DNA from: Sphingobacterium sp. | GTDB lineage: Bacteria; Bacteroidota; Bacteroidia; Sphingobacteriales; Sphingobacteriaceae | Assembly (NCBI GenBank): GCA_029239355.1 | Contig: JAQZAZ010000002.1 | Span: 113,575-177,574 of the forward strand | DNA: 64,000 nt | Direction: 5' to 3' | In this document: positions 26,649-34,352 of the stretch, piece by piece | How positions within the stretch are numbered: the stretch's first letter is position 1 | Layout of the letters: each line of letters begins with the position of its first letter | Made by a program: the position numbers and the translations under genes | Notes under the pieces: model-generated | Database searches by the model: none | What the model saw: only the letters and a program-made list of their open reading frames with translations | What the model was told of the DNA's origin: nothing

Positions 26649-28211
26649 ATGTTTGCCACTAAACCTAAAATAACATTATCGCTAAAAGTGTGTAAGGGAC
26701 ATCTTCTGACCATTTTTCTGCTCGCTCTATCATGGGTGTGTTGTCCAATAAGCAACGCTCAGATCGCTGCTGAAAGGGCAATTTTGACGGGAACAATTGA
26801 CCACTATGAGGCAACAATACCCATGAGTATAACTATGCATAGACTCGGACTCTCTTCGGTGACAATTTATCCTAAGGTCAACGATAAAGGCGACTTTTAT
26901 GCAGAGATTGATTTATATATCCCTACGCAAATCTGGATTGGTTATAAAACAAATTTCAGCGTCGTCCTTCATCCAAGGGACAGCTTATGGGTCTCCTTTG
27001 ATGGCAACACCTATCAACGGAGCGCGCTCCTTAGCACAATCCAATTTGCCGGGACTGCAGCAGTCACCAATACACAAGTCGCGCAATTCCAACGCCTTTA
27101 CTATGCCAGTGAACTATACGACCAAAACAAAAACTATCAGGCAGTAAAAAATTATGGTCCTGATCAGTATATGCTGTTTAATGATACCATACGTCAAAAG
27201 GGGAAAGAGCTATATGCGCAGTTTATCAACGCCAATACCACCAATGAAGAAAGTAAAAAGTGGGCTCTTTTTGAGAGCGAAAGTCAATATTACGATAATA
27301 TCCAATTTTATGCCATGAATCACAAATCTGCGAACAATCTGGGATCGATGGATACCACATTCGTTATCCCAAAGGGTTTCTACGAAAAATTGGGTAGCCG
27401 CCTCCCACTGCATATCGACAATTTAATGAACACAAATTCAATTTTAACATTTTCCAGTCTTTTTAAATTCTACATCAACGAACAACTTCGCTCGCTGGAC
27501 ACCAAAGACTCTAATTGGGGAATAACGCCAAGCGGCGAATTATTTGCGTCCACAGCCATTTCCGATTCCCTCATATTGAACAGCATAGTCGATTACACGA
27601 CCGATCCCCTATTACAAGAAATCATGCTAAGCCATCACTTTTCAAAAAAGTTTCAACAGCAGGATTTCAAGACCTACGAAAAATTCAATACGATTGTCAC
27701 CAAATATATTAAATCGCCATTCCTGCGGGATCCGCTACGGCAGGAATACCTCGCCACGAAAGCCAGAGTCGAACATCCCGAACTAAATAGCAGGGCTATT
27801 TTCAAAGACATGCGATCTTCGCCAGTCCAAGGGATCATGGAAGATATCTTTCGCTCCAACAAGGATAAAGTGATCTATATTGATTTTTGGGCCACCTGGT
27901 GCGCACCATGCTTAAGCGAATTTTCCAATTCCAAAAAGATCGAAGCCGACTTTCATGATAAAGCAGTTTCGTTGGTCTACCTGTGTCTTGATTCAGATCT
28001 GGATAAGTACAAGGCGACAGTCAGTAAGTATGATCTGGGCGGGCAACATTATTTTCTATCGGCCAAGCAGAGTGCCGCTATTCGGGAACTGTTTAAGGTC
28101 GGTGGCATACCATTTTATCTATTGATTGACAAGGATGGCACGATCCAAGAAACAGGAAACCATCTCCGGCCACTATATGCAAAAGATAAAATCAATAAGC
28201 TGCTTAAATAG
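26649..28211 (+). CDS. TlpA-like thioredoxin-fold protein with large N-terminal domain
   Basis: A 520-residue exported protein; a signal segment near 17-37 is followed by CCPISNAQ. The first 370 residues are a Bacteroidota-specific region, with a DUF4369-like beta start (ILTGTIDHYEATIPMSI) then helices. The C-terminal 140 residues are a TlpA/ResA thioredoxin domain with IDFWATWCAPCLSEF; the redox pair WCAPC lies near 416-420, and GGIPFYLLIDKDG gives the cis-proline loop. Such proteins handle disulfides in the periplasm. It is monocistronic, with a lipoprotein remnant upstream. Confidence 0.87.
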   Translation: MFATKPKITLSLKVCKGHLLTIFLLALSWVCCPISNAQIAAERAILTGTIDHYEATIPMSITMHRLGLSSVTIYPKVNDKGDFYAEIDLYIPTQIWIGYKTNFSVVLHPRDSLWVSFDGNTYQRSALLSTIQFAGTAAVTNTQVAQFQRLYYASELYDQNKNYQAVKNYGPDQYMLFNDTIRQKGKELYAQFINANTTNEESKKWALFESESQYYDNIQFYAMNHKSANNLGSMDTTFVIPKGFYEKLGSRLPLHIDNLMNTNSILTFSSLFKFYINEQLRSLDTKDSNWGITPSGELFASTAISDSLILNSIVDYTTDPLLQEIMLSHHFSKKFQQQDFKTYEKFNTIVTKYIKSPFLRDPLRQEYLATKARVEHPELNSRAIFKDMRSSPVQGIMEDIFRSNKDKVIYIDFWATWCAPCLSEFSNSKKIEADFHDKAVSLVYLCLDSDLDKYKATVSKYDLGGQHYFLSAKQSAAIRELFKVGGIPFYLLIDKDGTIQETGNHLRPLYAKDKINKLLK

Positions 28212-28347
28212 CGAAAATTCCGAGATAGTCCTTCAACACTCAATCTAGCGGCTAATTTTCGCGCTATTACGAAAGTCGCTGAATCATATTATTCATTGCG
28301 TCAATGTTTGACTTGCCAAAAAATCGAGCACTCTCAGCGTAAATGGC

Positions 28348-28355
28348 TACCTTTG
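28348..28355 (+). promoter_or_regulatory. Candidate -7 element of the AraC-type gene
   Basis: TACCTTTG fits TAnnTTTG and lies 28 bases before ATG 28383. It favours that start over the in-frame TTG at 28296. Confidence 0.4.
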
Positions 28356-28382
28356 CGTTTCTTTTTAGCTAACGGAACTAAG

Positions 28383-29261
28383 ATGATGGAACGACTACAC
28401 CTTAAAAAGCAGATCAATAAAATAGAAGACAAGAAACTATCTTTCCGCGTGTTTGACCTTGATGCCGAGCATTTACACGCCTACGCAGCGCCACATCAAA
28501 AAGACCACTTTTGCATCTTCGTGGTCCAGGAGGGCGAACTACAACTACAAATCGAAGACCGACAGTACATCCTGAACAACAGCCGGATTTCGGTCATCTT
28601 CCCAGACCAGGTGCATGCCATACAGACTTTTTCTGATCAGGTAACCGGCAAAATTATCCTATTTGAAGAGGTATTATTCTGTTCGGACATCCTCAAAAAT
28701 GAATTGAGCCCCTATAATATCAACCTGTCGACCCAACTGAACAACACGGTATTGTCAAGCACCGAATTTGCCGAGAGTATCCATACGATCAAGCTTATAC
28801 AGGATATTTATCAAAATCCAAGTCTGGTCCGCAAAGAAGAAGCACGCTTTTACATCAAGATATTTTTGCTCAAGCTCATTGAATCCGTACACGGTCAGCA
28901 TCCCGTTCTGGGGAATAAAACAGCAGACCAAAGCCTGTATATCGAATTCAAAAAATTACTCAACGAAAACTACAAAGAAGAACGCTCGGTACAATACTAT
29001 GCCGATCAGCTTCATATCACCCCCAAAAAGCTCAATGCCATTACCAAAAAACATTGTGGCGATACTGCGATCAACACCATCCACAACCGGATTATGACCG
29101 AAATCAAGCGGCAGCTCATGTTTGCAGATATCACACACAAAGAGATTGCCTTTGACCTGGGATTCAACTCCCCGGCAGCGCTGAACAAATTTGTGAAAGC
29201 AAAGCTCAATGAAACACCGACCCAGCTCCAAAACGAGTTGGCTCAAATGTATAACACGTAG
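28383..29261 (+). CDS. AraC-family transcriptional regulator
   Basis: About 292 residues when started at ATG 28383. The upstream TTG lies before the candidate promoter. The N-terminal 150 residues form a cupin-like sensing domain (HFCIFVVQEGELQLQIEDR, ISVIFPDQVHAI). The C-terminal 100 residues hold the two helix-turn-helix units of AraC: SVQYYADQLHITPKKLNAITK, then KEIAFDLGFNSPAALNKFVK and ETPTQLQN. The alcohol dehydrogenase gene starts 70 bases downstream on the same strand and is the likely target. Confidence 0.9.
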   Translation: MMERLHLKKQINKIEDKKLSFRVFDLDAEHLHAYAAPHQKDHFCIFVVQEGELQLQIEDRQYILNNSRISVIFPDQVHAIQTFSDQVTGKIILFEEVLFCSDILKNELSPYNINLSTQLNNTVLSSTEFAESIHTIKLIQDIYQNPSLVRKEEARFYIKIFLLKLIESVHGQHPVLGNKTADQSLYIEFKKLLNENYKEERSVQYYADQLHITPKKLNAITKKHCGDTAINTIHNRIMTEIKRQLMFADITHKEIAFDLGFNSPAALNKFVKAKLNETPTQLQNELAQMYNT

Positions 29262-29297
29262 GCCTGTTTGTGTAATAAACGAAGCTCATTAGCGCGC

Positions 29298-29305
29298 TAT
29301 CTTTG
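29298..29305 (+). promoter_or_regulatory. Candidate -7 element of the alcohol dehydrogenase gene
   Basis: TATCTTTG fits TAnnTTTG, 26 bases before the ATG at 29332. There is no -33 box at the right distance, consistent with dependence on an activator such as the AraC regulator upstream. Confidence 0.45.
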
Positions 29306-29331
29306 AACTATCAAATTTAAAGATTGAAAAA

Positions 29332-30483
29332 ATGAGTAAATTATTTATTGCAGGAGAAGTATTCCATGGCGCCGGAAGCCTTGAAGAACTGAAGAATATA
29401 AAAGGTAAAAAAGCCTTCATCGTGACCGGAGGAAATTCCATGCGTCAAAGCGGAACGTTGGATAGATCAATTGCATTTTTACAGGAGGCAGGTCTTGAAA
29501 CGTTTGTTTTTGATGGCGTAGAGGAAGATCCATCATCAGCTACAAGTTTCCGCGGCGCAGCAGCGATGCGCGAGTTTCAACCGGATTGGATCGTAGGACT
29601 TGGCGGTTGTTCGGCTATTGACGCCGCTAAGATGATGTGGGTATTCTACGAATATCCAGATGCAGATTTCGATGCCTTGGTCAAACCATTTACGGTACCT
29701 ACCCTGCGCAAAAAGGCGAAATTTATCGCCATCCCATCCACCAGTGGTACCGGTACCGAGACAACTGGCCTGGCTGTCATCACTGACCGCGAAAAAGGTG
29801 TCAAATACCCCATTGTTTCATACGAATTGACACCCGATATTGCTATTGTAGATGGCGAAGTCTGTGCGTCCATGCCGGCCCATATCACGGCCAACACAGG
29901 CCTGGATGCCCTCACGCACTGCGTGGAAGCATACGTCTCTAACATCGATGACAACTATGCCGATGTACTGGCTAAGGGTGGTCTAGAAATCGTTTTCAAT
30001 AACTTGAAAGAAGCGGTAAAGAACCCGACAAACATCCAGGCGCGTCAAAACATGCATGACGCATCTTTTATGGCAGGGTTAGCATTCAACAATGCCTGGT
30101 TAGGTATTGTTCACTCCCTATCGCATCAGGTAGGCGCTTTGTATGGTATTCCCCATGGCGCTGCCAATGCGATCTTTTTACCCAACGTCATCCGCTATAA
30201 TGCCAAGGTATCCACACGTTTCCCTGATTTAGCAAAAGTAATCGGTAAAGAAACCGCTGAAGAATTGGCACAAGCCATCGAAGCTTTACGTGCTGAGGTA
30301 AACAATATTTCATCCATCAAAGAATTTGGAATTTCCAAAGAAGATTGGGAGAAAAATATCGATTACATGACACAAAATGCATTGCTCGACCCATGTACAG
30401 GATTTAACCCTCGTGTACCGGTATTGCAAGATCTTAAGGCTATCTATAACGCCTGTTACGAAGGTGTAGCTTTTAATGATTAA
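29332..30483 (+). CDS. Iron-containing alcohol dehydrogenase
   Basis: A 383-residue group III (iron-type) dehydrogenase. The nucleotide-binding half has VGLGGCSAIDAAKMM (about 89-103) and IPSTSGTGTETTG (about 139-151). The metal-binding half has GLDALTHCVEAYVS (about 190-203) and GIVHSLSHQVGALYGIPHG (about 257-275), which supply the Asp and His ligands. It reduces aldehydes or ketones or oxidises alcohols with NAD(P); the exact substrate cannot be read. An AraC regulator precedes it. Confidence 0.92.
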   Translation: MSKLFIAGEVFHGAGSLEELKNIKGKKAFIVTGGNSMRQSGTLDRSIAFLQEAGLETFVFDGVEEDPSSATSFRGAAAMREFQPDWIVGLGGCSAIDAAKMMWVFYEYPDADFDALVKPFTVPTLRKKAKFIAIPSTSGTGTETTGLAVITDREKGVKYPIVSYELTPDIAIVDGEVCASMPAHITANTGLDALTHCVEAYVSNIDDNYADVLAKGGLEIVFNNLKEAVKNPTNIQARQNMHDASFMAGLAFNNAWLGIVHSLSHQVGALYGIPHGAANAIFLPNVIRYNAKVSTRFPDLAKVIGKETAEELAQAIEALRAEVNNISSIKEFGISKEDWEKNIDYMTQNALLDPCTGFNPRVPVLQDLKAIYNACYEGVAFND

Positions 30484-30551
30484 TTACGGTAAGGAGTCTG
30501 CAAGCTGGCATTTTCTGTTCTTTAAAACATCCGTTTAGCAGCTACTTTATC

Positions 30552-30578
30552 AAAGCGCACTGCAATACAGTGCGCTTT
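30552..30578. terminator. Terminator after the alcohol dehydrogenase gene
   Basis: AAAGCGCACTG (30552-30562) and CAGTGCGCTTT (30568-30578) form a perfect 11-bp stem with loop CAATA. Nearly the same arms occur in the hairpin at 56622-56648. Confidence 0.8.
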
Positions 30579-30720
30579 ATATAATTTATACTCACCACGC
30601 TTATTTTCCGCCCCTCTTATTCCATCTTTATAGCAGCCGCTTTTCGCGAGGCTGACCAAGGCACCGAGAGCAGCGGTCTGCAGCTCCTCAAGGTTACTGA
30701 TTTCGTCCCATTATTTTTTA
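30579..30720 (-). pseudogene. Probable remnant of a small membrane-protein gene (copy of the 56.7 kb gene)
   Basis: On the minus strand this stretch aligns with the C-terminal half of the gene at 56664-56849 and with its 3' hairpin. Shared blocks include CTGCAGACCGC against CTTCAGACCGC and the identical GATGGAATAA, in the same order and spacing before the AAAGCGCACT hairpin. The frame is broken relative to the intact gene and no start is present. I compared the two by eye only. Confidence 0.5.
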
Positions 30721-30802
30721 GCAAACACGATCCCCTATCGTATACTGCAATTAAATCAAAAAAAAATCTACAAAAATAGTAGACTTTATTCTTTACTATT
30801 TT

Positions 30803-30810
30803 TATATTTG
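30803..30810 (+). promoter_or_regulatory. Candidate -7 element of the susC-susD-sulfatase operon
   Basis: TATATTTG fits TAnnTTTG. The inverted repeat TCTAC-N7-GTAGA (30767-30783) covers the -33 area and could be an operator. The leader to susC would be about 220 bases. Confidence 0.5.
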
Positions 30811-30879
30811 TTCATCGTTTCTCAATTGGCGTTGGTAACGTTGTTATTTTTTAAATGTAATTTTCACAATTAAATTTCT

Positions 30880-30969
30880 ATGAGCAAGTATTATTTTACG
30901 ATCCCTCCAAAAAACAGTCCCCTGTTGAATCCATTCTTTTTCAAGAAAAAACGAATGTGCATGGCGTGA
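30880..30969 (+). CDS. Possible 29-residue leader peptide upstream of susC
   Basis: ATG 30880 to TGA 30967-30969 encodes a peptide beginning MSKYYFTIPP, with a middle FFFKKKR and an end MCMA. It lies between the putative promoter and susC. A hairpin with a T-rich tail starts 13 bases after its stop. This placement resembles a leader peptide of an attenuator. Translation is not proven and the frame could be chance. Confidence 0.4.
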   Translation: MSKYYFTIPPKNSPLLNPFFFKKKRMCMA

Positions 30970-30981
30970 TGCACCTGCCCG

Positions 30982-31005
30982 ATAGCTGAATAGCTATTGT
31001 TTTTT
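30982..31005 (+). terminator. Possible attenuator hairpin in the susC leader
   Basis: ATAGCT (30982-30987) pairs with AGCTAT (30992-30997) around GAAT, followed by a T-rich tract including TTTTTT. The stem is short (6 bp), so the terminator would be weak or conditional. Confidence 0.4.
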
Positions 31006-31040
31006 AGAATTCAACATCAACCTAATCTACTGTTTTAATC

Positions 31041-34000
31041 ATGAACATAAACAATTGGAAACGATTGTCTGTGGTCCTATTTGCCTCATTTCAGGCCAAT
31101 ATGGTGCTCGCACAGCAGTCCGTTTCACCCATTATCAATGCAGACCTTATTGGCACGCTGCTCGATGCACGAACCAATAAGCCCATCGCTGGAGCAACCG
31201 TGCAGCTGGATGCTGTCACACACCGTGTACAGACCGATACCTGGGGTCGTTTTTCCTTCCGAACTGGCCAAAAATTGCCTTTTAAAATTATTGTGAGCCA
31301 CCTGGGCTACCGCTCGGATACCCTCGTTGTACAACGCTCGCCCGTGGAAATCAAATTGCAGCCCAATGACCGGCAGCTCGAAGAAATTGTCGTCGTCGGC
31401 TATGGAACGACAAAAAAAGGAGATATCACAGGCGCATTGTCCCAGATCAAGGGGCAGGACCTCAATGACCGGCCAATAGCTAATATCGTTCAAGGGATAC
31501 AAGGCAAAGCGAGCGGCGTGGACATTACCTCAAATAACCGCCCTGGTGGTGTAGGCACCATACGCATCCGCGGCAACCGCTCTATAAATGCCTCCAATGA
31601 GCCGCTTTATGTGGTCGACGGAATTCCGATATCCGCTAGCGAAGCATCTATTATCAACCCAAAAGATATTGCCTCCATTGAAATTCTGAAAGACGCCTCA
31701 GCAACGGCAATCTACGGATCACGCGGTGCAAATGGTGTGATCCTGGTCTCTCTTTTGGAAGGAAAAAAGGGACAGGTATCCGTGCAATATAACGGATCAT
31801 TATCTTTGGATCAGATTCATTCGATGACTGACTGGATGGATTCAAAGGCACTTTTGGACTGGCAACGTCAGAGTCACATCAATGGAGGCACCTACACCGG
31901 AAAATACGGCACGGCACCGGATCCTGATTTTGATATTCAAAATTTTGGTGGTGGCGAAACCTACGGCATTGAATCCATCCGTAAAGCCTACAGCTGGGGA
32001 GCAGACGGCAAAGTACTGCTGCGTGATGCTACTCCAGAAGAGGTTGCACGTGGATACGCACAGCAAGTGCCCGTATATAACGGCGGCAACCTCCTCAATC
32101 AGGATTGGACAGATCTGGTGACACGTCTAGCAAAAACCAACAACCACAGCATCTCGCTCTCTTCGGGTAATGAAAAATCCAGCCTTTACCTGTCTGCGGG
32201 ACTGCTCGATCAACAGGGCGCCATGATCGATCAGGATTATAAGCGGTATACCACGACATTAAAAGGCGATGTTTCGCCCCGAAAATGGCTGAAGCTGGGG
32301 ATATCGATGATCGGCAGTTACTCCGTCCAAAATTATGGCATGGCTGACAACAGCTCCAATACCGGTGGCAAAGATTCTTACGGCCAGGCCCTGGCGCTCA
32401 TGCCCTATGCGCCGGCCTATGATGAAAATGGTCTGTTGTTGAATACCAACCGCACGGGTCTGTCTGCGCATAATGTACTCCTGAATATTGAAAACAGCAA
32501 AAATGAAAATACGCAATACAGTGTGCTCTCCAACGCTTTTGCGCAGCTGAATTTTACACCTTGGTTAAAGTACCAGCTCAAATTTGGGGTGCAGTATACC
32601 GGAACGGAAAAAGGCTCGTTCTATGGCCCCGATTATACAAACCCCTTCTCTGCGGTGGGCACAGCTCCATTGATTGGCTACAATTCCCACAACAAGCGAT
32701 TATCCTGGGTGTTTGAAAATATGCTGACTTTTGAGAAGAAATGGACTGACCAGTCCCTGAAAGTGGATGCCTTACAGTCTTCACAGGAAAATAGGTCCAA
32801 TGGCATTAATATCCGGGCGCAGGATATTACCTTCCCTTCGTCGCTGTGGTACGACCTGAGCGCCAATGACCTCGGTATCCCCATGAGCTATGGGACTTCC
32901 TTTAGTAAATCCACCTTGCTATCGTATATGTTACGGGCTAATTATGCCTTGAAGAATAAGTATCTACTGACGGCAACGGGACGGTGGGATGGGGCATCGG
33001 TACTGGCTCAGGGGCACAAGTTTGACTTCTTCCCCTCCCTAGCCCTGGGCTATAAGCTGGAAGAAGAACCTTGGTTAAAACAGGTCGACTGGATTGATCA
33101 GCTCAAGCTGCGCTATGGCGTCGGGGTGACTGGTAATTCCTCCGTGTCGCCCTATACCACCTCGGGAACAATCGCGGGTGCCGCCTATGTTTTTGACGAA
33201 ACCCAGTATCCGGGCTATAAATCATCCTCCATGCCAAACGCCGATCTCGGTTGGGAAAAAACTGTACAGCATAATGTCGGACTGGATTTTGGATTTCTGA
33301 ACAACAGGATATCAGGTTCGCTCGAATGGTATAAAGCGAATACCAAAGATCTCCTGCTCAATCGGTCCATTCCACCCGTGCTGGGTTACAACAGCATATT
33401 GGGCAATATCGGAAAAACGAGCAACAGCGGGCTAGAAATCTCTATCTCAAGTAAGAACATCGACCGACCGGATTTCTCCTGGAATACGACACTGACCTGG
33501 AGCAGAAACCGGGAGAAGATCGTCGAACTGGTCGATGGTAAGGTCGATGATGTGGCCAATGGCTGGTTTATCGGGCAACCTATAGCCGTATTTAGGGATT
33601 ATGTCTATGACCGGTTGTGGCAACAGACGCCCGAAGACCAGCGGCTCATCGAGCTCTACCGAAAAATTGGAAATATCACTGCTTTACCGGGGCAAGTAAA
33701 GATCAAGGATCAGGAACTGGTGGAAGTACAGCCCGGTACCGATGGCGCAAAATCCATCACCCTGGCATCTGGCGAAACTGTCACCTATCTCGACAATGGT
33801 TTTGGAACCATCAACGACAGTGACAAAGAGATCTTGGGCAGCAATAGACCCAAATGGACCGGCGGGATTGTCAACGCTTTCCGTTATAAAAACTGGGACC
33901 TCTCTTTCTTTGTCTATGCCCGCATCGGCAGCAGCTACTATGGCGCGCTACAGACCTATGGCCGCCGTACGGAAACGGATGTGTGGAGCCCTGACAATAC

Positions 34001-34331
34001 CGCGGCGGCCTTCCCGCAGCAGACGACAGCGACCTTTACAAACTACAATGCTGCGCGGAATTACACCAGTGGCAGCCTGGTGTCATTGCGCTATATTTCT
34101 TTAGGCTACACATTTAAACAACCTGTACTCGATCGGCTTAATATCGGAAGCCTGCAAGTATATGCGCAGGTGCTCAACCCAGTCATCTGGGGCGGTGAAG
34201 CTGTAAAAATTGGCCTTAATCCAGATGATGTCAATGGCTGGGATAGTGCCGCCGCAGCTCAAAGCGGTGGACAGACCGCCAACAGCATCTTATTGCGTAG
34301 TGCCGTTCTCGGATTGAGAATCGGTCTTTAA
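31041..34331 (+). CDS. SusC/RagA-family TonB-dependent transporter
   Basis: A 1096-residue outer-membrane transporter: signal peptide (about 1-25), carboxypeptidase-like beta domain (about 35-110, IGTLLDARTNKPIAGATVQL), SusC motif EEIVVVGYGTTKKGDITGA near 117-135, and plug (RIRGNRSINASNEPLYVVDG, IEILKDASATAIYGSRGANG). The long barrel ends in VLGLRIGL. It imports a ligand captured by the SusD protein encoded 21 bases downstream. Two sulfatases in the same operon indicate a sulfated substrate. No sigma/anti-sigma or hybrid sensor gene is adjacent. Confidence 0.94.
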   Translation: MNINNWKRLSVVLFASFQANMVLAQQSVSPIINADLIGTLLDARTNKPIAGATVQLDAVTHRVQTDTWGRFSFRTGQKLPFKIIVSHLGYRSDTLVVQRSPVEIKLQPNDRQLEEIVVVGYGTTKKGDITGALSQIKGQDLNDRPIANIVQGIQGKASGVDITSNNRPGGVGTIRIRGNRSINASNEPLYVVDGIPISASEASIINPKDIASIEILKDASATAIYGSRGANGVILVSLLEGKKGQVSVQYNGSLSLDQIHSMTDWMDSKALLDWQRQSHINGGTYTGKYGTAPDPDFDIQNFGGGETYGIESIRKAYSWGADGKVLLRDATPEEVARGYAQQVPVYNGGNLLNQDWTDLVTRLAKTNNHSISLSSGNEKSSLYLSAGLLDQQGAMIDQDYKRYTTTLKGDVSPRKWLKLGISMIGSYSVQNYGMADNSSNTGGKDSYGQALALMPYAPAYDENGLLLNTNRTGLSAHNVLLNIENSKNENTQYSVLSNAFAQLNFTPWLKYQLKFGVQYTGTEKGSFYGPDYTNPFSAVGTAPLIGYNSHNKRLSWVFENMLTFEKKWTDQSLKVDALQSSQENRSNGINIRAQDITFPSSLWYDLSANDLGIPMSYGTSFSKSTLLSYMLRANYALKNKYLLTATGRWDGASVLAQGHKFDFFPSLALGYKLEEEPWLKQVDWIDQLKLRYGVGVTGNSSVSPYTTSGTIAGAAYVFDETQYPGYKSSSMPNADLGWEKTVQHNVGLDFGFLNNRISGSLEWYKANTKDLLLNRSIPPVLGYNSILGNIGKTSNSGLEISISSKNIDRPDFSWNTTLTWSRNREKIVELVDGKVDDVANGWFIGQPIAVFRDYVYDRLWQQTPEDQRLIELYRKIGNITALPGQVKIKDQELVEVQPGTDGAKSITLASGETVTYLDNGFGTINDSDKEILGSNRPKWTGGIVNAFRYKNWDLSFFVYARIGSSYYGALQTYGRRTETDVWSPDNTAAAFPQQTTATFTNYNAARNYTSGSLVSLRYISLGYTFKQPVLDRLNIGSLQVYAQVLNPVIWGGEAVKIGLNPDDVNGWDSAAAAQSGGQTANSILLRSAVLGLRIGL

Positions 34332-34352
34332 ATCACTTAGCATCAACGAAAC

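Noticed and set aside
28296..28382. N-terminal extension of the AraC gene from TTG
   Set aside because: A candidate promoter box lies inside it and the extension has no family-like sequence.
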